Of a stretch of 64,000 nt of DNA, positions 1 through 7,866 are shown in pieces. Source of the stretch: Fontibacillus puldeungensis (GTDB lineage: Bacteria; Bacillota; Bacilli; Paenibacillales; Paenibacillaceae); assembly GCF_042678945.1 (NCBI RefSeq), contig NZ_JBHTLM010000002.1, positions 186,001 to 250,000 of the forward strand. The letters run 5' to 3'. The notes below the pieces were generated by a model. The model was not told the DNA's origin. It worked only from the letters and a program-made list of their open reading frames with translations, and searched no databases. Position numbers and translations under genes: made by a program. Numbering within the stretch: the first letter of the stretch is position 1; every line of letters begins with the position of its first letter.

Positions 1-411
1 ACGCCGGACGGAAGAAAACAGGGCGAGCCATTTGCACCGGGGGCCAATCCGATGCACGGCAGAGACCATAAAGGCGCCATTGCTTCTTTGGCCTCCGTGG
101 CGAAGCTGCCTTATGAATACTCGCTCGACGGCATCTCAAACACGTTCTCGATCATTCCGGGGGCCCTTGGCAAAAATCTGGATGAACGTGTCCACAATCT
201 GACCGCTATTCTTGACGGGTATATGGTCAAAGACGGCCATCACCTCAACATCAACGTGTTCGACAAAGAAACACTGCTGGATGCGATGGAACGTCCGGAG
301 AAGTATCCGCAGCTTACGGTCCGGGTGTCGGGCTATGCCGTCAACTTCATCAAGCTGACGAGAGAGCAGCAGCTCGATGTCATCAACCGGACCTTTCATG
401 GAAAAATCTAA
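1..411 (+). CDS. pflB: Formate acetyltransferase (pyruvate formate-lyase), C-terminal part
   Basis: This is the last 136 residues of pyruvate formate-lyase; the reading frame is open from base 1, so the gene starts outside the window. The family converts pyruvate and CoA to acetyl-CoA and formate under anaerobic conditions in the cytoplasm. The C-terminal glycine-radical motif RVSGYAVNF is intact, and its radical-bearing glycine codon lies at 331-333. Upstream, GRKQGEPFAPGANPMHGRD is the usual sequence before the radical domain. The gene is followed after 37 bp by its activase pflA, and the two are almost certainly co-transcribed. Identification is secure; only the truncation by the window edge limits it. 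Confidence 0.97.
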   Translation, partial: TPDGRKQGEPFAPGANPMHGRDHKGAIASLASVAKLPYEYSLDGISNTFSIIPGALGKNLDERVHNLTAILDGYMVKDGHHLNINVFDKETLLDAMERPEKYPQLTVRVSGYAVNFIKLTREQQLDVINRTFHGKI

Positions 412-448
412 CCGCAGCGATGGAGTCATCGAAAAAGGGGAGGCGCGG

Positions 449-1189
449 ATGGAGCAGCAGGAAGGTCGCATTCACTCGATTGAAACGTCCGGGATGGTCG
501 ATGGACCGGGCATCCGCTACGTTGTTTTTATGCAAGGGTGTTTGCTGCGCTGTCAGTACTGTCACAATCCGGACACGTGGACCCTTGGAAAAGGGAGAAT
601 CGTCACCGTCCGGGAATTGGTCGATGAGATTCAGGGATACCTCCCGTTCCTGAAGTTTTCCGGGGGCGGAATTACGGTCAGCGGCGGCGAGCCTTTGCTG
701 CAGGTTGATTTTCTGCTCACGCTATTTCGGACCTTAAAGCGCGAGCTTGGCATTCACACAGCTATCGATTCGTCGGGCGGCTGCTTTACCCGGCACAGCC
801 ATTTTTTCGAACCCTTGCAGGAGCTTATGAAATACACCGATCTTGTGCTGCTCGATTTGAAGCAGATCGATCCGCAGAAGCATATCGCGCTAACGGGCAA
901 GCCGAACGAGCACATTCTTGATTTTGCCCGCTATTTGTCGGATGCCGGAATACCGGTGTGGATCAGGCATGTGCTGGTTCCCGGGATCTCGGACGATGAA
1001 GCGGACTTGCGGAAGCTGGCCGATTTCATCAAAACGCTGCGCAATGTGGAGCGTGTGGAAATCCTGCCCTATCACGAAATGGGGAAATTCAAATACGAGG
1101 AGCTTGGCATTGAATACCCACTCCTCCATACCAAGCCGCCGGATGAGGAAACGATCCGTAGGGCGAAGGAGATTTTGGGCGCACAGTGA
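449..1189 (+). CDS. pflA: Pyruvate formate-lyase activating enzyme
   Basis: This radical SAM enzyme makes the glycyl radical on PflB by abstracting a hydrogen with a 5'-deoxyadenosyl radical. The protein has 246 residues, the usual length for the family. The 4Fe-4S cluster ligands are C31, C35 and C38 in CLLRCQYC. GGGITVSGGEPLLQ is the SAM-binding glycine-rich stretch, and VDGPGIRYVVFMQGC is the typical N-terminal signature. The ATG at 449 was chosen because AGGGGAGG sits just upstream; the open frame extends further 5' but overlaps pflB without a ribosome site. A strong hairpin terminator follows, so this is the last gene of the pfl operon. Confidence 0.96.
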   Translation: MEQQEGRIHSIETSGMVDGPGIRYVVFMQGCLLRCQYCHNPDTWTLGKGRIVTVRELVDEIQGYLPFLKFSGGGITVSGGEPLLQVDFLLTLFRTLKRELGIHTAIDSSGGCFTRHSHFFEPLQELMKYTDLVLLDLKQIDPQKHIALTGKPNEHILDFARYLSDAGIPVWIRHVLVPGISDDEADLRKLADFIKTLRNVERVEILPYHEMGKFKYEELGIEYPLLHTKPPDEETIRRAKEILGAQ

Positions 1190-1207
1190 GACCAATGTAT
1201 GCGAAAG

Positions 1208-1241
1208 AACCGCGGCACCTAAACGGTGTCCGCGGTTTTTT
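1208..1241 (+). terminator. Rho-independent terminator after pflA
   Basis: The arms AACCGCGG...CACC and GGTGT...CCGCGGTT form a GC-rich hairpin that runs directly into TTTTTT. It starts 19 bp after the pflA stop codon and ends the pfl operon. Confidence 0.88.
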
Positions 1242-1315
1242 CGTGTGTGGGTAAGCCTACTGACAAATTGTTGTTTGGGAAGAAGTCAGGAAGTAGGGAG
1301 TTAGGGATTCAGTGA

Positions 1316-1358
1316 GTCCCGAAGTCTCGAAGTCTCGAAGCTCCGAAGCCCGAAGCCC
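1316..1358. repeat. Short tandem repeat, 8-bp unit
   Basis: Imperfect tandem copies of CGAAGTCT, degrading to CGAAGCTC and CGAAGCCC, lie in the non-coding stretch between pflA and the WYL genes. No open frame or promoter goes with it. The rest of 1242-1704 holds repeat element A1 and otherwise nothing recognised. Confidence 0.6.
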
Positions 1359-1367
1359 CCGGGCCGC

Positions 1368-1556
1368 TAGTTGTATTTTGTACATTTATTTTTTTCTTTT
1401 TAGCCGGTAGGAGGAAAATAAATGCAAAAAGTACATTTAAATGAGCTCATTAGTCCGAGAGGACACGATATGGGATGTTTTAGATGCACTTTCTGCAACT
1501 AAAATGGGAAAAATGACCAAAACAGGGCAAATAAATGTACTTTTTACATCTAAATG
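1368..1556. repeat. Four-unit intergenic element, family A, copy 1
   Basis: Four short inverted repeats of the form TGYA-N5-TRCA begin at 1372, 1423, 1485 and 1536, giving offsets of 51, 62 and 51 bp. Each unit is flanked by AT-rich arms such as TTTAGA...AACTAAA. The same geometry recurs at four other places in this window. Spacers between units are only weakly similar from copy to copy. No coding potential was seen. A half-like extra motif (TAACTGCAG) follows near 1578. Function unknown. Confidence 0.85.
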
Positions 1557-1704
1557 TCACAAATGGGCTGAAATCTAACTGCAGCCTGTCTTTGAGCCGC
1601 TCGCTTTCCTCGCACCACCATGCTTTAACTAGTTTGTTAGCAGTAGCGTGCTTAAGATAGCCTCCAAGCTTACCTTCAAATTACCTTCAAGCGAACCTTT
1701 ATGC

Positions 1705-2529
1705 TCATAATGGCAGCTCTTCCTCGGCCGAAAGGGCATTGTACCGCTCAAGCGCTTTGGTAGAGGCCTCCAGCATTCTTCGTTTCAAGTAATCTCCCTC
1801 AAGGACCCGAACACGTTTTCCCAGAAAGCGGATTTTGGAGAGCAGATATTCGGCCTCATCCGCAAAAACGCTTATCCGAATCTGGTACGTGTTGCTTGGT
1901 TCGTCGTACTCTACGGTTTTTTCGAAGCAAGAGAAGGCGTAGAGGATGCGCGACAATTCCTTGTGATAACCACGGCACACCTCAACGACGACTTCCGTCT
2001 TGCGAGAATCAAGAGTCTCGCTGATTTTGGCAAAGGCGCGTTCCACGGTGCGTGGGCTTATCGGTTCAGGCGACACCGTAATGATCTTGTTCAGCCGGGT
2101 GCTCATAATGGCCTGATGGCGAAGATGATACCAGAGCAAGTACCACTCTCGCTTTATCATCGAGTATTCCAATTTGTACGGGAGACCGTTGTGGTCCGTG
2201 TTCACACGATCTCCCTTCACTTGGTAGGAAATTTGGATCCCGTTTCGGTTCAAAATATATTGCCGTAAAGAGCGAAGAAGCGGGTGATACACTTGTTTCT
2301 CCACGCTTTTTCCTTTCTCAAGCACCAAGTCTGCCGTTTCCATAGCCTGGTCCTTTTCCAGGATCGAGAGCAGCTTTTGCTTTGTGTCCATCGTGAAGGC
2401 ATCGGTCGAGGCGGGATGATCCAGCATCTTCTTGAGCCAGGCCCGCTCATGTGCGGTGACCATGAAGGTGCCGGAATCCTCCAACCGGTTGATGACCTGG
2501 TAGTTAAAAATCTTTTCAAACGGATTCAT
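1705..2529 (-). CDS. WYL-domain transcriptional regulator (second of pair)
   Basis: The protein has 274 residues and matches the WYL family of regulators, in which a WYL domain binds a ligand (nucleotides or nucleic acid have been proposed) to control DNA binding. The central stretch REWYLLWYHLRHQ carries the W-Y-L motif, and the C-terminal part has the usual WCX-like extension. No clear N-terminal helix-turn-helix is visible, unlike its neighbour. The ATG at 2529 was chosen because it lies inside the last codons of the upstream WYL gene (14-bp overlap), pointing to translational coupling. The pair probably acts as a heteromeric sensor. The target is unknown; no defence or repair gene adjoins it. 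Confidence 0.85.
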   Translation of the reverse strand: MNPFEKIFNYQVINRLEDSGTFMVTAHERAWLKKMLDHPASTDAFTMDTKQKLLSILEKDQAMETADLVLEKGKSVEKQVYHPLLRSLRQYILNRNGIQISYQVKGDRVNTDHNGLPYKLEYSMIKREWYLLWYHLRHQAIMSTRLNKIITVSPEPISPRTVERAFAKISETLDSRKTEVVVEVCRGYHKELSRILYAFSCFEKTVEYDEPSNTYQIRISVFADEAEYLLSKIRFLGKRVRVLEGDYLKRRMLEASTKALERYNALSAEEELPL

Positions 2530-3826
2530 AGTACGACCTGATCTCCTTCCACTCAGCAATCATTTCCCGGCGGAACTGATGGGGCTCCAGAATCTCGCAG
2601 CTCGAACCGAAGCTTCGCAGCCACGGCTTAATCTCCGTCGTTCCATTTACCGTGATTTCGTAGACGAAGCTTTCTTCGTCCTCGGACACGATCGTCCCCC
2701 ATTGTCCCTGCAGCAGAACGCGTTCCTTGATAAAGTTAGGCTCGGATCTGCCCGGGTTATAAAACCGCGCCCGCACCTTAACCGGAGCCCCGGTATCGAT
2801 TAGCCAGCTGTACTGCATTTTCTGGTCAAGCTCGGCTGTTTTTTTCGCAAAAAAGGCTTCAGGCACCGTCTCTGCATCCTCAATCTGAGTCATGCCCTCC
2901 ATCCGGTATTTGCGAATTCCCTCTCTGCCATGCGCCAACAGGTACCACCTGCCGTATTGGTGATCGTAAACGACCTTCAAGGGGAGCGTCTTCTCGGCTT
3001 TGCCTTCGGTCTCTCGTTCAAACAAAGGATTCGTATTTTGCGAGGCATAGCTTTTGTCGGATTTTGGGGAAAAGTACAAGAAACACAGCTTCCGGCGCCC
3101 CCGTATCGCATCCAGCAGCGTAAACAAATGCGCTTCATCCAAAATCCGCGAATAATAGTGATATTTATAGAGAAAAGGCTCTATCGCTTGTTCTTCGGGC
3201 ATACGCCTTTGCAAATGCTTTTTTAGCCCGTCCCGGAGCAAATAGCCTTGCACGGAAGGAACCTGCGTATTCGCCATGACATCGACAAAATCATATAAAT
3301 CGTATAGCTCCTCATCCGTTAGCTCTTGAACGAGATCGTTCTCCAGCCGGTAACGGTAAGGGCGAGTAGGGGAGTCTTTTCGAATGACACCGACCGATTC
3401 TAGATATTTAAGATCTGACCGTATCGTCTTTTCATCCGGGAGCGAAGCGTCCAGCGGCAGGCTTTTGCAGCACATATCCATCAGCTCCATGGCCGTTAGC
3501 GATTGCTCATTCAGGGCGGCTAACAGGAGCGATATTCTATGCGACTCGGAATCTTTCAGGGACTTGGCTCGAAAAAGAAAGAGCAGCATCGGGTCGGTAG
3601 ACTCGTAATAGTTGAAGCGGATTGCCTCCATGAACTCCTTCCCCTGCTCTTGCGGGAGTTGCTGATACATGGCGCTAACGATATCTTTTAGCCGGCGAAT
3701 TGTTTTATCAAAGGTATGTACGGAAATGCCGAGCCGCTTGGCGAATTGCTGCCTGCTGTAAGCACCGCTTGTCAGCACGAGCATGCGTAAAAATTGAATT
3801 TCTTTATCAAAGCTTTCCTTGGCCAT
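2516..3826 (-). CDS. Helix-turn-helix WYL-domain transcriptional regulator (first of pair)
   Basis: This 436-residue protein begins with a helix-turn-helix region (SRQQFAKRLGISVHTFDKTI, about residues 23-42) followed by further winged-helix-like helices. A WYL domain lies around residues 230-330, with RWYLLAHGREGIRKYRM as its core. A WCX-type C-terminal region follows. It is the promoter-proximal gene of a two-gene operon with the overlapping WYL gene. The ribosome site before the ATG is weak. The 175-bp gap to the divergent nucleotidyltransferase gene probably holds both promoters. The regulated genes cannot be inferred from context. Confidence 0.87.
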   Translation of the reverse strand: MAKESFDKEIQFLRMLVLTSGAYSRQQFAKRLGISVHTFDKTIRRLKDIVSAMYQQLPQEQGKEFMEAIRFNYYESTDPMLLFLFRAKSLKDSESHRISLLLAALNEQSLTAMELMDMCCKSLPLDASLPDEKTIRSDLKYLESVGVIRKDSPTRPYRYRLENDLVQELTDEELYDLYDFVDVMANTQVPSVQGYLLRDGLKKHLQRRMPEEQAIEPFLYKYHYYSRILDEAHLFTLLDAIRGRRKLCFLYFSPKSDKSYASQNTNPLFERETEGKAEKTLPLKVVYDHQYGRWYLLAHGREGIRKYRMEGMTQIEDAETVPEAFFAKKTAELDQKMQYSWLIDTGAPVKVRARFYNPGRSEPNFIKERVLLQGQWGTIVSEDEESFVYEITVNGTTEIKPWLRSFGSSCEILEPHQFRREMIAEWKEIRSYYESV

Positions 3827-4000
3827 ATGAGATGCACCCGCTTCTAAATATGCTAATTGTTATTGTAGCAGGTAATAACAGGGGACGGTGTAGTCCGGAC
3901 TGGCTAATTTTTCAAACTTCGTAATACTTTCGCCATGTTCGCAGACTCTAAAATGAGCGAAGATAGGTTTACAAGAAAAACCGCAAAGGAGTGAAGCCCG

Positions 4001-4813
4001 ATGACCACGGATTCCAAATTCCATGCAAATATCCTAAACGAACTGCATACCATTGAACGCGAGGAAGGGGTTCGCATTCTTTACGCCTGCGAATCGGGAA
4101 GCCGGGCATGGGGCTTTCCTTCAAAAGACAGCGATTATGACGTCCGGTTCTTATACATCCGGCCGCAGGAGTGGTATTTATCGATCTTCGAGGGCCGGGA
4201 TGTAATCGAGCGGCCGATCAGTGACCAGCTAGATATCAACGGCTGGGATTTGAAAAAAGCGCTGTTGCTGTTCCGCAAATCGAATCCACCGCTGCTGGAG
4301 TGGCTGCAATCGCCAATTCAGTACATGGAGAAGTATTCCGTTGCAGAGCAAATTCGCCGCATTTCTCCGCTCACGTTTTCGCCAAAGTCTTGTATGTACC
4401 ACTATCTCAATATGGCCAAAGGAAACTACCGGGGTTATCTCCAAGGGGAGCAAGTCAAGATCAAAAAATACTTCTACGTGCTGCGTCCGGTATTGGCCTG
4501 CGCATGGATCGAGAAACACAATACGATGCCGCCGATGGATTTTGAAACACTGGTGCGGGAACTGATCCCGGCGGGAAGTGAGCTGATGGACTCGGTTATA
4601 CAGCTGCTAGCCCGCAAGAAGGCCGGGGAAGAACTCGATCTCGAGGCGAAGCTGCTTCCGATCCATGCTTATCTGGAGGAGCGGCTCCTTTATTTCGAGG
4701 AGGTCGCCGCGAGGTTCAAGGAGCAGCAGGGCGGAATCGATGCGCGGCTGAACGAGCTATTCCTGTCGGCGCTGCACGAGGTGTGGGGATCGGCGGCCGG
4801 GGCCGCCCTTTAA
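4001..4813 (+). CDS. Predicted nucleotidyltransferase (YcgL/COG3541 type)
   Basis: The 270-residue protein has the DNA polymerase beta-like nucleotidyltransferase signature near its start: GS at residues 33-34 in ESGSRAWGFPS, then D45 and D47 in SDYDVR. These are the glycine-serine and metal-binding aspartates of the fold. A long alpha-helical C-terminal region follows, as in the YcgL-like family. The biochemical role of the family is unproven; members are predicted to transfer a nucleotide to RNA or another acceptor. The start is supported by AAAGGAGTGA placed correctly upstream. The gene runs with the plus strand, divergent from the WYL pair, and ends next to a small coding remnant and a terminator. 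Confidence 0.85.
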   Translation: MTTDSKFHANILNELHTIEREEGVRILYACESGSRAWGFPSKDSDYDVRFLYIRPQEWYLSIFEGRDVIERPISDQLDINGWDLKKALLLFRKSNPPLLEWLQSPIQYMEKYSVAEQIRRISPLTFSPKSCMYHYLNMAKGNYRGYLQGEQVKIKKYFYVLRPVLACAWIEKHNTMPPMDFETLVRELIPAGSELMDSVIQLLARKKAGEELDLEAKLLPIHAYLEERLLYFEEVAARFKEQQGGIDARLNELFLSALHEVWGSAAGAAL

Positions 4814-4815
4814 AG

Positions 4816-4968
4816 GCGGCGTGCATTGCTGGATGCATCCAGCTCGGTATGCACATGCTGGCGGTTCCCTTCGCCGACATCTCCCCTCAGCATGAGGCGT
4901 ACCAAGAGGTCGCGGCCAACCTGCTGTTTGAGGTAGCTCAGGAGCGGGAGATCGATCCGCGGCTGTAA
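4816..4968 (+). pseudogene. Possible coding remnant after the nucleotidyltransferase
   Basis: After the nucleotidyltransferase stop, a different frame is open and ends in protein-like sequence (MHMLAVPFADIS and LLFEVAQEREIDPRL) just before a strong terminator. It has no ribosome site of its own, and the frame opens inside the upstream gene. It could be the tail of a gene deleted at its 5' end. Only the plausible amino-acid composition and the terminator placement support this. Confidence 0.3.
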
Positions 4969-4974
4969 AAGAAA

Positions 4975-5006
4975 AGTGCCTGAACCTTGTCGTTCAGGCA
5001 CTTTTT
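4975..5006 (+). terminator. Rho-independent terminator
   Basis: A perfect 10-bp stem GTGCCTGAAC / GTTCAGGCAC with a CTTGTC loop is followed by TTTTT. It closes the nucleotidyltransferase transcript. Confidence 0.92.
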
Positions 5007-5126
5007 ATGGTCGGCTTTTCATGTGCTCGGTTGCGGCCATCCGTTGTCGTTCAACTCACTCTCCGCAAGGCTGCTCGTTCTCGGTGGTTGTCGTCTCTCG
5101 CTCGTCTGCCTACTGGTGCCTTCCCG

Positions 5127-5311
5127 CTAACGAACCTAATAAGCACTATTTGGGCAAAATTGAGGGATACGAGATTTTAACGAATCTAGCAAACGCTATT
5201 TTACATTAATTCGCTATTTTCAGGTCCTTTTGGGGCAGATAAGACCGTATGGATTCGTTAGAATTTGAATTTCGCCTTCTTTGGCTAAATAAGCGCTATT
5301 AGATTCGTTAG
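5127..5311. repeat. Four-unit intergenic element, family B, copy 1
   Basis: Four 25-bp units related to CTAACGAA-N9-GCGCTATT lie at 5127-5151, 5177-5201, 5237-5261 and 5287-5311. Start offsets are 50, 60 and 50 bp. The first two units read on the plus strand and the last two on the minus strand, so the whole element has dyad symmetry. Unit sequence is unrelated to family A, but the layout is nearly the same. It lies in the gene-free stretch 5007-5629. Confidence 0.85.
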
Positions 5312-5421
5312 CCAAACGGATACGTGACGGCAAGTTTTATATGGCTCAAGCAGTGGCACAAGCAAATTGCCTGATCCATTACCAACGTCCATAACTAGGC
5401 GATCCGAGGCATAGTACCGAC

Positions 5422-5469
5422 ACAACACCAAGCACAACACCAAGCACAACACCAAGCACATCAACAAGC
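5422..5469. repeat. 12-bp tandem repeat, about four copies
   Basis: Three exact copies of ACAACACCAAGC are followed by a degenerate fourth. More scattered CACCAAGC/CACCAGGC motifs continue to about 5550. All frames stay open because the unit is a multiple of three, but no start signal supports translation. The remainder of 5312-5629 shows nothing else recognisable. Confidence 0.85.
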
Positions 5470-5629
5470 GCTCTTACCAACGTATTACCAAGCAATCACC
5501 AGGCGCTCATCTAGTGGTCCACCAAACTCATCACCAGGCGCATACCCGAGGGGGCCAACTCATCACCCAGCGGTTTTAGCGCAATTCCCGGTGCAACAAC
5601 TTATCGTCCTCCACACCATGCCCATCAAC

Positions 5630-6007
5630 CTAACGCTGCTTCAACAAATCTCTGATTTCCGTCAGCAGTATCTCTTCTTTAGTCGGTTCTGGTGGTGCTT
5701 CAGGCTTGGGATCATCTTCCTTACGCTTAAATTTGTTGATTCCTTTCACAAAAAGGAAGATCGAGAAGGAGACGATAAAGAAATCGACGACGGTTTGAAG
5801 AAAAGCGCCATACTTTAAGACAGTATCCCCATACTTAAATTGCAAATCTGTGAGGTTAACGCCGCCCATAAATAAGCCGATCAAGGGCATTAGAAGATCA
5901 TTAACTAGAGAGGTGACAATTTTTCCAAAGGCTGCACCAATGATAACCCCGATAGCTAAATCTAGTACGTTGCCCTTCAAGGCGAAAGCTTTGAATTCTT
6001 TCCACAT
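5630..6007 (-). CDS. mscL: Large-conductance mechanosensitive channel
   Basis: MscL forms a homopentameric membrane pore that opens under membrane tension and releases solutes during osmotic downshock. The 125-residue protein shows the family features: N-terminal amphipathic FKAFALKGNVLDLAIGVIIG leading into the pore-lining first membrane helix (AFGKIVTSLVNDLLMPLIG), a second membrane helix (VVDFFIVSFSIFLFVKGIN), and a charged C-terminal bundle ending in EILLTEIRDLLKQR. The ATG at 6007 was chosen because GAGGGTGA precedes it; an in-frame ATG 15 codons upstream lacks a ribosome site and adds non-family residues. It is a single gene flanked on both sides by family B repeat elements. Confidence 0.97.
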   Translation of the reverse strand: MWKEFKAFALKGNVLDLAIGVIIGAAFGKIVTSLVNDLLMPLIGLFMGGVNLTDLQFKYGDTVLKYGAFLQTVVDFFIVSFSIFLFVKGINKFKRKEDDPKPEAPPEPTKEEILLTEIRDLLKQR

Positions 6008-6155
6008 CGCTACAAGATCACCCTCTTTCGTATAATATAGGAAGTATAGCATGAGATGTCGGCTGTTGTACCTCAGAATTTGTTAAGAGCTTTTGCAATA
6101 ATGCCCGAAGGCATAACTGTAGTAGAAGTAGATGGGACGGGTACGGTATTCTAGT

Positions 6156-6290
6156 CTAACGAACTCCGGTGACGCTATTTAGTTAAAATTAGCCACTTTT
6201 GCAGCTGAACTCCCGGAATAAGACTTCCTGGATTCGTTAGAATCTCGCAAAATCACAAAATCGCCCAATAAGCGCTATTGAGTTCGTTAG
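6156..6290. repeat. Family B intergenic element, copy 2 (three units)
   Basis: Units lie at 6156-6180 (plus orientation), 6216-6240 and 6266-6290 (minus orientation). Start offsets are 60 and 50 bp, exactly matching units 2-4 of copy 1. No unit is present where the first would be expected (about 6106-6130), so this copy has lost or never had it. It lies between mscL and kptA. Confidence 0.8.
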
Positions 6291-6310
6291 CTCGGGAATG
6301 TGCATTGGCT

Positions 6311-6363
6311 AATAGGTGCAATCGGATATTACCAGCAAATAGGTGCAATCGAATGTTGGCAGC
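6311..6363. repeat. 27-bp direct repeat, two copies
   Basis: AATAGGTGCAATCG followed by RATRTTRSCAGC occurs at 6311 and again at 6338. It is non-coding. Bases 6364-6480 show only the ribosome site of kptA (TTAGGAGGTAGG). Confidence 0.75.
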
Positions 6364-6480
6364 GAGGAGCAAATGAAGGTTAATCGCTCATAATACGAGC
6401 GGCTAAAGCAGCGAATTTTTAACATCCAACAGTTAACAGTTAATGTATATCTAGCAGTTAATTAGGAGGTAGGAAGCCCC

Positions 6481-7035
6481 ATGTTAAACCCAGCGCAGGA
6501 AAAAAGCTTAAGCAAACTCATGAGTAAGGTGCTCCGACATACCCCGGAGGAGTTCAATCTAATCCTGGATCCGGAGGACGGATCTTGTTCGATAGACTCT
6601 TTACTAGAGGCTCTACAAGCTCAGCCCCAATGGCCCACCACTTCACTAGAAGATGTGGAGCAAGTGGTTCGTAACTCGGACAAGCAGCGTTTTGAGATCA
6701 AGGACGGCCGCATCCGCACAAGATACGGACACAGTCATGATAAAGTTCAGTATACACCGGGCGAACCCCCAGCCGTGTTGTACCATGGCACAAACCGTAA
6801 AGCGCTGCCCTCCATTGAGAAGGAGGGGCTTCGCCCCATGGGCCGGCAGTATGTTCACTTGTCCGAAGGCACTCATTTCGCCGCACTTGCGGGGAGCCGC
6901 AGGGGAGAGTTGGTCATCCTAAAGATCGATACGTTAAAAGCCAAGCAGTTGGGCGTAACCTTCTACTATGCCGGCAACGAGGTATGGCTCGCAGATAGGG
7001 TCCCGGTCGGCTGTTTCATGATTTTCAACTCTTAG
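6481..7035 (+). CDS. kptA: RNA 2'-phosphotransferase (Tpt1/KptA family)
   Basis: The family removes a 2'-phosphate from RNA using NAD+, giving nicotinamide and ADP-ribose 1'',2''-cyclic phosphate; some members also attach ADP-ribose to 5'-phosphate ends of nucleic acids. The 184-residue protein has the standard length and motifs: LSKLMSKVLRH (R19, H20), RYGHS (R81, H84), YHGT (101-104) and GRQYVHLS. These supply the family's Arg-His-Arg-Arg active site. It opens a plus-strand run with tatD (20-bp gap) and an ADP-ribosylglycohydrolase. Bacteria have no known 2'-phosphotransfer splicing step, so its natural substrate is open. The start is supported by TTAGGAGG. Confidence 0.95.
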   Translation: MLNPAQEKSLSKLMSKVLRHTPEEFNLILDPEDGSCSIDSLLEALQAQPQWPTTSLEDVEQVVRNSDKQRFEIKDGRIRTRYGHSHDKVQYTPGEPPAVLYHGTNRKALPSIEKEGLRPMGRQYVHLSEGTHFAALAGSRRGELVILKIDTLKAKQLGVTFYYAGNEVWLADRVPVGCFMIFNS

Positions 7036-7055
7036 AAAAAGGAGCATTTGAACCC

Positions 7056-7847
7056 ATGAATCAACCTATGATTGATATCGGCGTGAATTTAATGCATCGC
7101 TCGTTTCAGCAGGATCGCGAGCAGGTGATAGAACGGGCGGAGGCAAGCAGCGTCTCGCCACTAATCATCACGGGAACCAGCCTCCGCAGCAGCACCGAAG
7201 CGGTCCGCTATGCCGGTCTTTTTCGGGGGAAGCTGTACGCCACGGCAGGAGTTCATCCCCATGATGCGAAGAGCTGCAATGAGGGGACCATTGCCGATCT
7301 GAAAAAGCTGGCGGCGCTGCCACAGGTCGTAGCTATTGGAGAATGTGGTCTCGACTACAACCGGGATTTCTCGCCGCGCGACGTGCAGCGAAAATGGTTT
7401 GCGGAGCAGATCCAGTTGGCGCTTGAGTTGAACATGCCGCTGTTTTTGCACGAACGGGACGCTTCTTCCGACTTTGCTTCGATCCTCAATGAACACGGAG
7501 TGAAAAAAGCCGTCGTCCACTGCTTTACCGGAACCCGGCCCGAGTTGGAAACTTACCTCGAGATGGGACTTTACATAGGCATTACTGGCTGGATCTGTGA
7601 CGAACGTCGAGGCAAGCATTTGCTAGACCTAGTGCCGCTAATTCCTCTGGATCGGCTCATGATTGAGACGGATGCTCCATTTTAAACGCCGCGTGACCTC
7701 AAAAACAAGCCGAAGGACGGGCGGAACGAGCCTTGCTTTTTGCCGCATGTCGCTCAAACGATAGCCCGCAGCATCGGAAAATCCCCGGGGGAAGTAGCCA
7801 AAGCCACGACTGCTACGGCAGCGGAGTTTTTTGGGATTACAGTGTAA
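7056..7847 (+). pseudogene. tatD: TatD-family nuclease interrupted by an in-frame TAA
   Basis: The frame reads as a TatD-type metal-dependent DNase/exonuclease of 263 codons, the length of the family, but codon 210 (7683-7685) is TAA. It falls in the conserved motif ETDAPF-stop-TPRDL, where family members have leucine; a single TTA to TAA change explains it. After the stop the same frame continues as good TatD sequence (KPKDGRNEPCFLPHVAQ) to the stop at 7845-7847. Other motifs are intact: IDIGVN at the start, AGVHPHD, IGECGLDYN, HCFTGT and GITGWICDERRG. The truncated product would lack the last helices of the TIM barrel. Sequencing error or recent inactivation are both possible. Confidence 0.9.
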
Positions 7848-7866
7848 TGCAAAAGGAGGGAAGCTC

